Shown here in pieces: positions 50,273 to 60,103 of a stretch of 64,000 nucleotides of DNA. How positions within the stretch are numbered: position 1 is the stretch's first letter; each line of letters starts with the position of its first letter. The DNA comes from Tamlana crocina (lineage in GTDB: Bacteria > Bacteroidota > Bacteroidia > Flavobacteriales > Flavobacteriaceae). Location of the stretch: NCBI GenBank assembly GCA_040429635.1, contig CP158972.1:715918-779917 (forward strand), written 5' to 3'. The notes under the pieces are model-generated. The model was not told the DNA's origin and did no database searches. It worked only from the letters and a program-made list of their open reading frames with translations. Position numbers and translations under genes: made by a program.

Positions 50273-51442
50273 TCACTTTTCATTTAAAAAAATATTTTTC
50301 AAAGTTTCTTCTAAAGCAACTCCTCTTAAGCCTTCTTTTATCTTCAGTATTTTTCCCTCTGGAGAAACTAAAACTATATATGGGATCCCTCGATATTGGT
50401 ATAATTGCATGGTTTCCTTTTTTTCATCCCATAATTTTACGTAAGGCAATTGTTCTTTTTTCAAAGCTTTTTCCCAAGCTTCTTTTTTACTGTCAATAGA
50501 AACAGAAACTACTTGAAACCCTTCATCTTTAAATGTATTGTAAGCCTTTTTTAAATGAGGGATTTCCCGTCTGCATGGGCCACACCAGCTTGCCCAAAAA
50601 TCAATAAGCACATAAGACCCTTTAAAGTCGGAAAGTTTTACAATTTTGTTTGTATCATCAACCAGTGTAAAATCAGGCGCCATAGCACCAACAGAAGATT
50701 CTTCTTTTAATTTCACTTGCTCCTTTAAAAGCGAAATATAGTAGGAGTCTTCAATATTTGGAGAAAACTTATTTAACAAGTCTTTAATAAATGGAGCAGA
50801 TTTGGTTCCATAATTTTGATAAACGATATAGGAAAGTGCGATACTTTCTTTGTTGTACTCAATAGCATCTATTATATTTTTCCCTCTTTCAGTATATAAC
50901 GAATCTACTATATTAGTATAATATTTCAATGTTTTTAAATGCTCTTCACTTTGCTCTACTTTGTTGTAAAGATGAAATGCGTCGTTATATGGTTTTGAAT
51001 ATTTTTCCAATTCAATACTGGCTGGGAAATTAGCCTCCAAGTCCTTGTATTCTTTTGTGGTTGGAGACCCTGTAACTTCTATGTTTTCTAAATTTTCGTT
51101 AACAATCGATGCTGTAACGTTAATCGTTTTGCTATCTACAAAGAAGTAAGTCTTATTCACTCTCATGCCACGGTCTTTTTTATTTGATAACTGGGGTACA
51201 AAAAGACCTTGCATTTTAGGATTACTTATGTCTAATTCATGTTCAAACACAAAGTTGTCGTTATTGGCCTGAACAGTATCTAAAGGTTGGTGTTGAGCGT
51301 CCAATAAAACAATAGGATTATTTCCTAAGCCCTTAATTGTTCCTTGTATTACTGATTTGTTTTGTTCTTTTGAACTGTTGCAGGACACTATGGCAATTGA
51401 GATAAAAGTTAAGACATATATTAGGTTTGATATTTTTTTCAT
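50273..51442 (-). CDS. TlpA-like thioredoxin lipoprotein with DUF4369-type N-domain
   Basis: A 389-aa lipoprotein (lipobox SIAIVSC). The N-terminal DUF4369-type beta domain (about 30-130, IQGTIKGLGNNPIVLLDAQ) and a helical linker precede a thioredoxin/AhpC-TSA domain (about 250-389). The latter has GAMAPDFTLVDDTNK, FWASWCGPCRREIPHL with the redox CxxC, VSVSIDS and a cis-Pro loop near RGIPYIVLV. It is expected to reduce disulfides or haem-associated thiols in the periplasm. It lies 27 bp downstream of a paralogous TlpA gene. An M16 peptidase remnant follows. Confidence 0.88.
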   Translation of the reverse strand: MKKISNLIYVLTFISIAIVSCNSSKEQNKSVIQGTIKGLGNNPIVLLDAQHQPLDTVQANNDNFVFEHELDISNPKMQGLFVPQLSNKKDRGMRVNKTYFFVDSKTINVTASIVNENLENIEVTGSPTTKEYKDLEANFPASIELEKYSKPYNDAFHLYNKVEQSEEHLKTLKYYTNIVDSLYTERGKNIIDAIEYNKESIALSYIVYQNYGTKSAPFIKDLLNKFSPNIEDSYYISLLKEQVKLKEESSVGAMAPDFTLVDDTNKIVKLSDFKGSYVLIDFWASWCGPCRREIPHLKKAYNTFKDEGFQVVSVSIDSKKEAWEKALKKEQLPYVKLWDEKKETMQLYQYRGIPYIVLVSPEGKILKIKEGLRGVALEETLKNIFLNEK

Positions 51443-51469
51443 TGTTGTAAATTTTAAGAGAGTGAAAAA

Positions 51470-52558
51470 TTAGTTTTGATAAATAGTTTTAAGAAGGTTT
51501 TCCAATTCATGGTGCTTTAAATGTTGATCAACAACCTTACCTTCAGGATCTAAAACATAGGTTGTAGGCAATTGCTTTACTTTATAAAGGTTTCTAATTT
51601 CAGAATTTTTAAACCCTTTTAAATCTGATACTTGTACCCAAGGAATTTTATCTTCCTCTATGGCTTTCATCCATTTTTCTTTATTGTCATCAAAGGATAT
51701 TGAAATAATATTGAAGCCTTTATTTTTATATTTTTCATACAAGGGAATAATTTTTTTATTGGCAACTCTACATGGAGCGCACCAACTTGCCCAAAAGTCT
51801 ATAAGTGTATATCCTTCTTTAAAATCTTCGATAGTGTATACTTTTCCGTTTGGGGTTTTTAGCGAAAATGCAGGCGCGGTTTTGCCTATTATTCTATTTG
51901 CTTCTATGGTTTTTAGTTTATTACCAATAAAATCTAGCATAGGATTTCCTTTGTGTGCATCAATGTTTACAATATTAAAAAAGTCTTTTAGTTCATGATA
52001 ACTTAATGGACCAAGTCTGACTAAATCTTTCAGTAAGTAAAGCGATATGTAAGATTCTGGATGGGTTCGTATATAATTTTTTTTAATGTTTAATTGCTCT
52101 GTAAAATATTTGGTAGATAGTGTATTAAGCTCTGCTTTGATTAGTGTTGTGTCTTGCGATACTTTACTTAATTTTTCATTTAACGGATTAAGTTTTTTTA
52201 ATAACTCGTTGTATTCATATTGTAAAGAGTTTTCTGGTGCTTGAATTAAAGCTTCCTTGTTTTCAATATGAAAGGTGTAATTTAATCCAGGTTCATAAAA
52301 AAATAAGGGTCTGGACACCTTACGATCATTCGTTCTAATTTGTAAAAGCTTTTTGTTTTTAAACGAAAGATTAAAACTAAAGGTTTGATTTACTGCGTTA
52401 GTTGAATCTAAAATGGTATAACCATTTTCCAGACCAATTAGTTTTATTTGTTGTACGTTATCATTATCGGTTATTTTACCAATAAGATTAGGTTTTGTAG
52501 ATGGTTTACAACTAGCAAATAAAAGTAGTATAAGCAGTGAAGCATTTAGTGTTTTCAT
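51470..52558 (-). CDS. TlpA-like thioredoxin lipoprotein
   Basis: A 362-aa lipoprotein (lipobox LLFASC) with a DUF4369-type N-terminal region (about 25-110), a helical middle, and a C-terminal thioredoxin domain (about 225-362). That domain contains GKTAPAFSLKTPNGKV, FWASWCAPCRVANKKIIPL with CxxC, ISISFDDNKEKW and the cis-Pro loop KQLPTTYVLDPEG. It is a paralogue of the next gene with a different active-site dipeptide (Ala-Pro versus Gly-Pro). Its ATG overlaps the amidohydrolase stop by 4 bp, so translation is coupled. Confidence 0.88.
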   Translation of the reverse strand: MKTLNASLLILLLFASCKPSTKPNLIGKITDNDNVQQIKLIGLENGYTILDSTNAVNQTFSFNLSFKNKKLLQIRTNDRKVSRPLFFYEPGLNYTFHIENKEALIQAPENSLQYEYNELLKKLNPLNEKLSKVSQDTTLIKAELNTLSTKYFTEQLNIKKNYIRTHPESYISLYLLKDLVRLGPLSYHELKDFFNIVNIDAHKGNPMLDFIGNKLKTIEANRIIGKTAPAFSLKTPNGKVYTIEDFKEGYTLIDFWASWCAPCRVANKKIIPLYEKYKNKGFNIISISFDDNKEKWMKAIEEDKIPWVQVSDLKGFKNSEIRNLYKVKQLPTTYVLDPEGKVVDQHLKHHELENLLKTIYQN

Positions 52559-53826
52559 GGGGTTTCTTTTGTATAAATGATTCCGGATTTAATGATAAGA
52601 TGTAGATCTTTTAAGTTTTCTAAATCTTTTAAAGGGTTTTTGTTAAGAATAATGATATCTGCTTTTTTTCCATTTTCTATAGCGCCTCTATCTGTAAGTC
52701 CAATACTTTCTGCGCCTATTTTAGTGGCGCTGTATAGTGCTTCTTCTGTAGTAAATCCGCATTTATCGATAAGTAATCTTAATTCTTTATAAAAAGGAAT
52801 TTCAGGTTCGTATATATAGGGCCAATCGGTTCCTACACTTACTTTAACTCCTAGTTTATGTGCTCGTTGTGTAACGTTCACGCCGTTGTGCATACTGTTG
52901 TTTTCTGCTATATAGTTTGTTGCATCGAGAATAACATTATTGTTTTTCATGATATATAATAAACTATCCAGCTTATCATAATTAATATCTTTGGCTAAAT
53001 CTGCTCGGGTTATAGTGCCAGTAGTATTTAATCCATACATCATATCCCAAGCATGAGACATGGTATTCACTTTTGCTGTTGCAATTTGTAATGGAGAAGC
53101 TGGAAATACTGCAGCATGACTCCAAGATTGAAGCCCTTGTTTTTTTGCTTCTTTAACTATTTTTGTAACCAACGAAGGTTTTAAGTTTGCATAAATTTTA
53201 ATACCCGTAACACCAGCTCCCTTTGCTCTAGCTATTGCCAAAGGCATATTTGTTGAATCTGTTATGCTTTGCGCCCAAGGTCTGTCTCTTTTGCTTCTCG
53301 TATTGGTTGCATAACTTCGCATCTCATTAAAATATTCTGGTCCTGCAAATTGTGAAGCGTAAAAAATTGAAGGCGCAGGTATTTGATTTAAATTGCTTGC
53401 TCGTGCATAATCTGAGAGAATAATGGCATTTCCTGCCATATCACGCACCGTGGTAATGCCAGAATAAAGCATTTTATTTAATTGCTGTTCCATAAAAGCA
53501 TTGTTCTCGTTTCTGCCTTCTTTAGGAACTGTAGCTAAATGTACATGTGTATCTATTAAACCAGGTAAAATATACTTTCCGTTGAGGTCTATAACTTTAG
53601 CATTGGCATAGGTTTTTGTATTATTTAGGTAGTATAACTCTTTAATGCTGTCCTTTTCAATTACAATGGTTCCTTTTTTAACGATAGCGCTCTCAGGAGT
53701 TAGGTTTATAATAAACCCGTTTTTTAAAACCAATAAAGAATCCTTTTTTGCTTGATATTGCCCATAAGATTTGTTAATACCAATACAAAGCAAAAGGAAT
53801 AAACTTAGTTTCAATATGTTTTTCAT
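52555..53826 (-). CDS. secreted metal-dependent amidohydrolase
   Basis: A 423-aa protein with a signal peptide (about 1-23, KSYGQ) and an amidohydrolase TIM barrel. Metal-binding H94-V-H96 lies in PGLIDTHVHLATV. A carboxylated-lysine candidate is in VTGIKIYANL, further His in WSHAAVFPAS and NTMSHAWDMM, and catalytic Asp in VSVGTDWPYI. The flanking small beta-sandwich is formed by the two chain ends (NGFIINLTPE and GKKADIIILNKNP). It resembles imidazolonepropionase- and Xaa-Pro-dipeptidase-like amidohydrolases, suggesting an imported cyclic-amide or peptide substrate. It lies downstream of SusD2 beyond a terminator hairpin. Confidence 0.88.
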   Translation of the reverse strand: MKNILKLSLFLLLCIGINKSYGQYQAKKDSLLVLKNGFIINLTPESAIVKKGTIVIEKDSIKELYYLNNTKTYANAKVIDLNGKYILPGLIDTHVHLATVPKEGRNENNAFMEQQLNKMLYSGITTVRDMAGNAIILSDYARASNLNQIPAPSIFYASQFAGPEYFNEMRSYATNTRSKRDRPWAQSITDSTNMPLAIARAKGAGVTGIKIYANLKPSLVTKIVKEAKKQGLQSWSHAAVFPASPLQIATAKVNTMSHAWDMMYGLNTTGTITRADLAKDINYDKLDSLLYIMKNNNVILDATNYIAENNSMHNGVNVTQRAHKLGVKVSVGTDWPYIYEPEIPFYKELRLLIDKCGFTTEEALYSATKIGAESIGLTDRGAIENGKKADIIILNKNPLKDLENLKDLHLIIKSGIIYTKETP

Positions 53827-53854
53827 TTTATATAATTATTATGTCGGAGAGATT

Positions 53855-53896
53855 AAAAAAATAAAGGTGGTTGATTAATAGCACCACCTTTATTAA
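53855..53896 (-). terminator. intra-locus terminator between susD2 and the amidohydrolase gene
   Basis: AATAAAGGTGG and CCACCTTTATT form a perfect 11-bp stem with a 13-base loop; on the minus strand a T-run (ATTTTTTTAATC) follows. It should reduce transcription of the downstream enzymes relative to SusC/SusD. Confidence 0.8.
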
Positions 53897-54045
53897 TTGA
53901 CAACTAATTCAAAAAAAATAATAAAGTTCTATTTAGTAAGCCTTTTAAATTATTTAGGGTTTTTGGTTAGATATTTATAACCATATAAATTAAAAAGCAA
54001 ATGACCAATAGCCCTGATAGGTTTAGAACTTACCATGACAGTATA

Positions 54046-55446
54046 CTATTGATATCCATCATTTTGATTTAAACCTGATCTGTCTATTTCTAGTTGCGGA
54101 ATAGGTAAGGCAAAACGATTCGCATTAGGAGCTAATGATGTACCGTCTGGTCTTGTAAACCCAAGCCCTAGACGTTTTAAATCGGTAAATCTAAAACCTT
54201 CAAAAGCAAGTTCACGACGGCGTTCATCTAAAATTTCATTTGATAAATCGCTACCTACATAATCACCCAAGCCTCTAGCATTTCTTAAAATATTTAAATG
54301 ATTTAACGCCATGCCTGCATTTTCTGTTTTATCATAAGCCTCTGCAAGAATTAGGTGTAATTCTGGAACGCGTATCAATTTAATATCTGTTGCCCCAGGA
54401 TTAAAAGTAGCATCATCGGCAGTTCTGGTACTGGCATGCTTTTTAGGATAAAAAGCTCCTGAGCCAAAGGGTTCTGGTTCAAAATAAGTAGCAAACCTAA
54501 TGTCGTTGGTTTGATCGTAAAGGTTTATTAAGTCATCAGACACAAAATAAGGAAAACTGAAAAAAATTGGTATAGATAGTAAGGCTGCGTTAAAGCTAGC
54601 ATCAGATTCTTCAAATCGAATTCTGAAAATGATTTCATCTGAATCATCCTCCAGCCATTGTTTTTGTAAGTCTGCTGCATTGGTGTTAAGCATATATCTG
54701 CCATCTGTTAAGGCACGCTGCGCATAGGTAATGGCATTGGAAAAATCGTTTGTCTCGTGATATACCCTGGCTGTTAATGCTTCAATAGCAGTTTTAGACA
54801 TTCTATAAGAATTAACATCGTTTGTAGCCAAACTTACTGCTTCTAGTAAATCGTTCAATACAAAATCTATAACTTCTTGATTCGTATTTCTAGGCTTTAT
54901 ATCTAATGGATCCTCTGTTTCGAGTTTATATGGGACTGCTAACGCGTTAGCATCTGTATTGTAAGCTGGCGCAAAGAAGCGATACAAGTTATAATATAAC
55001 ATGGCTCTAACACCAAGTGCTTCTGCAAGAAAAGCGTCTTTGTTTGTTACATTACTTGTCCTTGCAACTTTTATAATAGCATTAACGTTATTTATCGCTT
55101 TATAGGACTCTCTCCAAAACCCTTCAATTTGAAATGCCGTAGCATCATACGCTAATGGATAAATATCAGAATGACTTCCTTCAAATGTAAAGCCATTAGG
55201 ATCTCCCGCAATAATATCATCATTTATGGCTTCAGGAATAGAATAAATGCAAAAGTTATACCCTAAAAAGTCTTCTTGCATGATGGCGTAAACCCCATCA
55301 AGAGCGGTCCTAAATCCCGCTTCGGTTTGAAGTAAATTTTCTGGAGCTACTTCGTCAAGTGGTTCTTTGTCTATAATATCATCAGAACAGTTTGTAAGTC
55401 CGATGGTTACTAAAAATATAAATATAAATTTTATAATCGTTTTCAT
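54046..55446 (-). CDS. SusD/RagB-type substrate-binding lipoprotein
   Basis: A 466-aa lipoprotein (lipobox GLTNC) of the RagB/SusD family. It contains the N-terminal PLDEVAPENLLQTEAGFRTALDGVYA segment, TPR-like helices (SYKAINNVNAIIKVAR, FLAEALGVRAMLYYNLYRFFA), and the C-terminal RVPELHLILAEAYDKTENAG with FEGFRFTDLKRLGL. It should cap SusC2, encoded 10 bp upstream. Compared with SusD1 of this window it is the canonical subgroup and not a close paralogue. The ligand is unknown; the downstream amidohydrolase suggests a nitrogenous or peptide substrate. Confidence 0.93.
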   Translation of the reverse strand: MKTIIKFIFIFLVTIGLTNCSDDIIDKEPLDEVAPENLLQTEAGFRTALDGVYAIMQEDFLGYNFCIYSIPEAINDDIIAGDPNGFTFEGSHSDIYPLAYDATAFQIEGFWRESYKAINNVNAIIKVARTSNVTNKDAFLAEALGVRAMLYYNLYRFFAPAYNTDANALAVPYKLETEDPLDIKPRNTNQEVIDFVLNDLLEAVSLATNDVNSYRMSKTAIEALTARVYHETNDFSNAITYAQRALTDGRYMLNTNAADLQKQWLEDDSDEIIFRIRFEESDASFNAALLSIPIFFSFPYFVSDDLINLYDQTNDIRFATYFEPEPFGSGAFYPKKHASTRTADDATFNPGATDIKLIRVPELHLILAEAYDKTENAGMALNHLNILRNARGLGDYVGSDLSNEILDERRRELAFEGFRFTDLKRLGLGFTRPDGTSLAPNANRFALPIPQLEIDRSGLNQNDGYQ

Positions 55447-55456
55447 GGTTTTTTAA

Positions 55457-58400
55457 TTAAAAGTTAGCATTAATACCAAAAGAAAATCCTGTGTTAATAG
55501 GTGCTGATAAGCCAATACCTCCAATTCCTGTGGCAAACTCAGGATCTATATAATCCACGTCTGTAATAGTAATGATGTTTTGGGCTTGGGCAAAAAGTCT
55601 TAAACGCTCGATACCTATTTTCTTTGAAACGGTTTCATTTAGCGTATAGCCTATAACAATATTTTTAAGCTTTACGTAACTAGCATCCTGCAAGAACTGG
55701 GTAGACGCTTGGAAATCTGAAGCTATTGATCTTCTGGGCGTTCTGGAATTAACTTCTCTAACCGCAATATTTGTTTGGTCGCCAGGATTTTGCCAAGCGT
55801 TTAATACATCAATATGTTGATTTAGGCCTACATTATTATACAAGCTGTGTAAACCATTGTTTAAAATATAATTGCCTCCAGAGAATGAAACTAAAAAAGA
55901 AGCGTCGAAATTTTTAAAAGTAAACGCATTGGTAACACCGCCATGATATGTTGGTATCGCCGTTTTGTCGCTTACTTCTCTTAATTCATCAATTTCTGCT
56001 CTGTTGCCACTACGGGTATCTGGGTCAAAGTCTATAAGGTTCCCATTGGGATCTGTATACTGGTTAAATCCGGTGTCTGGATTTACACCCGCCCAATCCA
56101 CTATATATAATGCGTTTATAGGACTCCCTGCTTGGTAAGCTATACTGCCTAATTCAATGAGTTCTCGATCTTTAGTCAAAGAAACTACAGTGCCTTCGTT
56201 AGTTGAAAACGTAATATTGGTAGTCCATGTAAAATTATTATTTTGAACATTGATGGTGTTTAATGCAATTTCGAAGCCTTTATTTTCAAAATCACCAAGA
56301 TTATCAACCAGGTTGTCGAATCCTGACGTTAATGGCGTTGGAACGGGGTTGAGTAAATCTGAAGTGTTTCTAATGTAATAATCTAAAGAACCGCTAATTC
56401 TATTATTAAATAACCCAAAGTCCAATCCGAAGTTGGTGTTGTCATTTTTTTCCCAAGTTAAATTAGGATTGCTTCCTCTTGATAAGGTAGGCACACCGGC
56501 ACCATCATAGTTAAATCTATATCGATACAGGGATTGAGAAGCAAAGTCTCCTATAAAATCGTTACCAGAAGTTCCTGTGCTAAAACGTAATTTTAAGTTG
56601 TTTACCGTATTACTTTCTTTAAAAAGCGTATTGTGAATGTTCCAGGAAGCACCTATAGCCCAGAAATCGGCATATTTGTTATTGTCCCCAAATCTAGATG
56701 AACCGTCTCTTCTATAGGACAATGACAAGTTGTATGTATTGTTAAAAGAATAATTTAATCTTGAAAAATAAGAAATAGATCCAGCATGTGTTTCAGTATC
56801 AAAAATTGTTGGAGGATTGCCTGCCGCACTTAAAGTTTGAACTGCATCTGATTGGAAATCTCTGCCAATTCCTGTAAAACTAGATGCTTCACTTTCATTA
56901 AATTCATTACCTAATAGAAGATTGAAATTATGTTGATTAAAAGTTTTATCCACGGTTGCCATAAGTGTTGCCGTATAGTTGTTGTCATCACTATTAATTG
57001 AAGTTAGAACTCCGCCTTGGACAATCACGTTTTCATAAGTCTTATTCCTAAATGTGTTATAATTGGCTCCCAAAATACCGTTTAAGGTTAACCATTCTAA
57101 GGGTTTATATATTAAATTAGCACTTCCGCCAATATTTTTTCTTATTGATCTTGTACTCGTATTGTCTCTCAGAAAGAGTGGGTTGATTTGTTGGCCTCTT
57201 GCACCTGTAACGTCTAAAACAGCGATTGTTCTTGCGGGGTTTCCAGAATCATCAAATACTTGCTCCCAAGGGTTTAATAAAAAGGCATTAGAAAAAGGGT
57301 CGCCTACAGTACGCCTGTCTTGATTATTAACATTTCCAAAATTTCCGGACAATGCTAATTTTAGTTTTTTGTTCAGCTCAAAATCTGCCCGCATTGTAAC
57401 CGTGTAACGTTCATATTCGCTGCCAAAAATATTATCGACGTTGCTGTAGGATATGGACGAGTAGTAGCTTGAATTATTACCGCCACCAGAAATAGCAATA
57501 TCATGATTATGGCTCACCTCATTGCCTATTAGTAAATCGGTCCAATTAATATCATTACCTGAATTTCTGCGCTCATCCAATAAAGCCTGACCCTCCCGGT
57601 CATAAACCCCTAAAGACTCTTCGTAATCAAGTTTTTGAGAAGCGTTCATGATATCGTCTGTAAATGACGTGTCTGGGTTGTTAAAACCTAATCTTGAATT
57701 TACAGCAACTTGTAATTTGCTATTTTTTGTTCCTCTTTTAGTGGTAACTAAAATGACACCGTTAGAAGCTCTGGAACCATAAATAGAAGTAGCTGCAGCA
57801 TCTTTTAAGATACTGATATCTGCTATATCATTAACATTTAGAGCGGCAAAGCTAAAGCCTCGAGAATTTTCCGAAGCTGGCATTTGCACACCATCGATAA
57901 CAATTAAAGGTTCTGTATTTGCGCTTATAGAGCCAACACCTCTAAGTAGAATGGATGGGGGTGTATCTGGATTGTTAAAGCTTTCCTGTACGAGTAAGCC
58001 AGGTACAACACCAATTAAAGCATCAGCAAAAGATACATTTTGAGTGGTTTGTAATACTTTTGTATCAACCTTATTTACTGCTCCTGTTAGTTTTTCTCGA
58101 GATTCGTTACCGTACGCTACAACGACAACCTCATCCAGTTTAGAAGCATCTTCTTTCATGGTAATGTTAACTATGGTTTGATCCTCGATAACAATTCTCT
58201 GCATAATAAAACCGACATGACTAAATTTAACAATATCACCTTCTTGAACCGCTATTTCATATCCACCATCAAAATCGGTGGTTGTTCCTTTAAAGTTATT
58301 GTTTCCATTGCGATGTACTAAGATGGTAACGCCAGGTAATGGCACATCATTTTCGTCGGTTACCTTTCCAGAAATTGTTCTACTCTGGTCTACAGGAGGT

Positions 58401-58765
58401 TTTTCTTTTAAAATAATTGTTTTATCTGCTGTGAGTTCGTAGAGATAATTGCTAAAAGAGAGGCATCTAGAGAGTAAGTCGTGCGCCGTAATAATGCCTT
58501 TGTTTAATTTAACGCTAGGCGCGTTTTTAAAGCTTTCTGTTCGATAAACAAACCGATAATCTGTTTCTTTTTTTATCAATTCAAAAACATCTATAACCGA
58601 CAGTTCCTGGTCATGATCAATGTCTATTTTAATATTTTGAGTAAACCCAGTAATAGGGTTTAAACCAAATGTTAATGTGCAACATAAAAGAACGAATAGT
58701 CTCATAATCCAAATAAAGAGTACTTTCCTAATATAAATAGGAACTCTAGTAAAATTAATTTCCAT
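55457..58765 (-). CDS. SusC/RagA-type TonB-dependent transporter with STN domain
   Basis: A 1102-aa outer-membrane transporter. An N-terminal signal region (about 1-43; MRLFVLLCCTLTFGLNPITG from residue 21 could be the true signal peptide) precedes an STN domain (about 50-115) and a carboxypeptidase-regulatory-like domain (about 130-205: SGKVTDENDVPLPGVTI). The plug has DEVVVVAYG and ILKDAAATSIYGSRASNGVILV, and a barrel ends GFSFGINANF. The STN domain should signal to the FecR protein encoded 103 bp upstream. SusD2 follows after 10 bp. Confidence 0.95.
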   Translation of the reverse strand: MEINFTRVPIYIRKVLFIWIMRLFVLLCCTLTFGLNPITGFTQNIKIDIDHDQELSVIDVFELIKKETDYRFVYRTESFKNAPSVKLNKGIITAHDLLSRCLSFSNYLYELTADKTIILKEKPPVDQSRTISGKVTDENDVPLPGVTILVHRNGNNNFKGTTTDFDGGYEIAVQEGDIVKFSHVGFIMQRIVIEDQTIVNITMKEDASKLDEVVVVAYGNESREKLTGAVNKVDTKVLQTTQNVSFADALIGVVPGLLVQESFNNPDTPPSILLRGVGSISANTEPLIVIDGVQMPASENSRGFSFAALNVNDIADISILKDAAATSIYGSRASNGVILVTTKRGTKNSKLQVAVNSRLGFNNPDTSFTDDIMNASQKLDYEESLGVYDREGQALLDERRNSGNDINWTDLLIGNEVSHNHDIAISGGGNNSSYYSSISYSNVDNIFGSEYERYTVTMRADFELNKKLKLALSGNFGNVNNQDRRTVGDPFSNAFLLNPWEQVFDDSGNPARTIAVLDVTGARGQQINPLFLRDNTSTRSIRKNIGGSANLIYKPLEWLTLNGILGANYNTFRNKTYENVIVQGGVLTSINSDDNNYTATLMATVDKTFNQHNFNLLLGNEFNESEASSFTGIGRDFQSDAVQTLSAAGNPPTIFDTETHAGSISYFSRLNYSFNNTYNLSLSYRRDGSSRFGDNNKYADFWAIGASWNIHNTLFKESNTVNNLKLRFSTGTSGNDFIGDFASQSLYRYRFNYDGAGVPTLSRGSNPNLTWEKNDNTNFGLDFGLFNNRISGSLDYYIRNTSDLLNPVPTPLTSGFDNLVDNLGDFENKGFEIALNTINVQNNNFTWTTNITFSTNEGTVVSLTKDRELIELGSIAYQAGSPINALYIVDWAGVNPDTGFNQYTDPNGNLIDFDPDTRSGNRAEIDELREVSDKTAIPTYHGGVTNAFTFKNFDASFLVSFSGGNYILNNGLHSLYNNVGLNQHIDVLNAWQNPGDQTNIAVREVNSRTPRRSIASDFQASTQFLQDASYVKLKNIVIGYTLNETVSKKIGIERLRLFAQAQNIITITDVDYIDPEFATGIGGIGLSAPINTGFSFGINANF

Positions 58766-58867
58766 AAATTTGATTGTTTTAAGTTAGTTATACTTCATAA
58801 TTAATTTATACTTAAGAGGGACAGAGAATGGTACGGTAGGATGTCTAAACTCTGCTCTCTCTTTTTT

Positions 58868-60010
58868 TTATTTTACCGTAACTGTTTTTTCTGATATTTC
58901 GAAGCGTACGGCAGCATCCGAGTTTTCAATCATTTTTAAAATATCTTTAATATTCTGGTCTTTTGAGAAAACACCACCAAAGAGGTCTTTTTCCATATCT
59001 TTATTTTCAAACAGCACATTAAAATCATACCACCGGGATAGGGTAGTCATAATATCTTTAAGAGGCTTATCTTTAAAACTGAAGATGCCTTCTTTCCAAG
59101 AAACTTCATTGTAAACATCAACTTTTGAAATTTCTATGGTTTCATTTAGTGTATTGAAATTTGCTTGCTCATTTGGCACTAACACTTTAACATCATTTTT
59201 TACATGTAATGCTATTTTACCTTCTGCTAGTGTGGTTAAAATTTGATCATCGTCCTTATATGCTTTAATATTAAATTCGGTTCCTAAAACCTGAACGTCC
59301 TGTGCTTCATTAATGACTTTAAAAGCAGAACCATTATGGTTTGTACTAGATGACACATCAAAATAAGCTTCACCATAAACTAGTTCGACTTCTCTTGTCT
59401 CTCCATCTATAAAACTTACAGGATATTTAAGTTTAGATTCAGAATTTAACCAAACTTTAGTGCCATCAGATAATTCAATAAAAAATTTCCCTCCTCGAGG
59501 AATGGTTAAATAGTTATATACTAATTGCTGGGAGGAATTATTATTATAAACAATGCCTTCACCATTACTAGTGGCATTTTGAGTTTGAAAAGAAACGCCT
59601 TTAGCTAAAGCAACTTTCTCTCCAGTTTCCATAGTTAAAATTGCCTTATCAGTGCCTGTTTTTATTTGATTGTTTACTATTATTGATTCTTCAGCTTGAG
59701 AATTATTACTATTAAAAATAAAAGTTAGTGCTACTAAAAGTACTATTGACGCTGCGACTGCGCCATATTTAATGAAGCGCACCTTTTTAACTCTGGTATT
59801 ATTTGCAATTTGCCTTTTAATTTCATCTAAGGAAGACTCGCGGTTAAAAGGTGTTTTTAAATTTATTAAGTAATTAATTCTAATATACTCATCAAAGTAG
59901 GCTTTATTGTTTGCATTATTTAACCATGCTTTTAAATCTAAAAGTTCCTGATGAGAAATATCATTCTCTATAAATTTAACTATTAAATGGTCTTTTTGCT
60001 TTTGATTCAT
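58868..60010 (-). CDS. FecR-type anti-sigma factor
   Basis: A 380-aa inner-membrane protein: cytoplasmic N-terminus (1-80, with a DUF-type IENDISHQELLDLKAWL), one membrane helix (about 82-99), then a periplasmic FecR domain with YLTIPRGGKFFIELSDGTKVWLNSES, VELVYGEAYFDV and VQVLGTEFNIKAYKDD. A DUF4974-type end (about 310-380) follows. It probably holds the divergently encoded ECF sigma factor until SusC2 reports substrate. The arrangement differs from the first locus, where sigma and FecR are in tandem. It is A/T-rich like the rest of this region. Confidence 0.92.
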   Translation of the reverse strand: MNQKQKDHLIVKFIENDISHQELLDLKAWLNNANNKAYFDEYIRINYLINLKTPFNRESSLDEIKRQIANNTRVKKVRFIKYGAVAASIVLLVALTFIFNSNNSQAEESIIVNNQIKTGTDKAILTMETGEKVALAKGVSFQTQNATSNGEGIVYNNNSSQQLVYNYLTIPRGGKFFIELSDGTKVWLNSESKLKYPVSFIDGETREVELVYGEAYFDVSSSTNHNGSAFKVINEAQDVQVLGTEFNIKAYKDDDQILTTLAEGKIALHVKNDVKVLVPNEQANFNTLNETIEISKVDVYNEVSWKEGIFSFKDKPLKDIMTTLSRWYDFNVLFENKDMEKDLFGGVFSKDQNIKDILKMIENSDAAVRFEISEKTVTVK

Positions 60011-60103
60011 TATTTGGTGCTTTTATTATTATGTCTTCAACAATTGCAAAAACCCTCCATTTTTATTTAATTTACTTAGTTTTACCCTCAATATTTTATG
60101 TAA

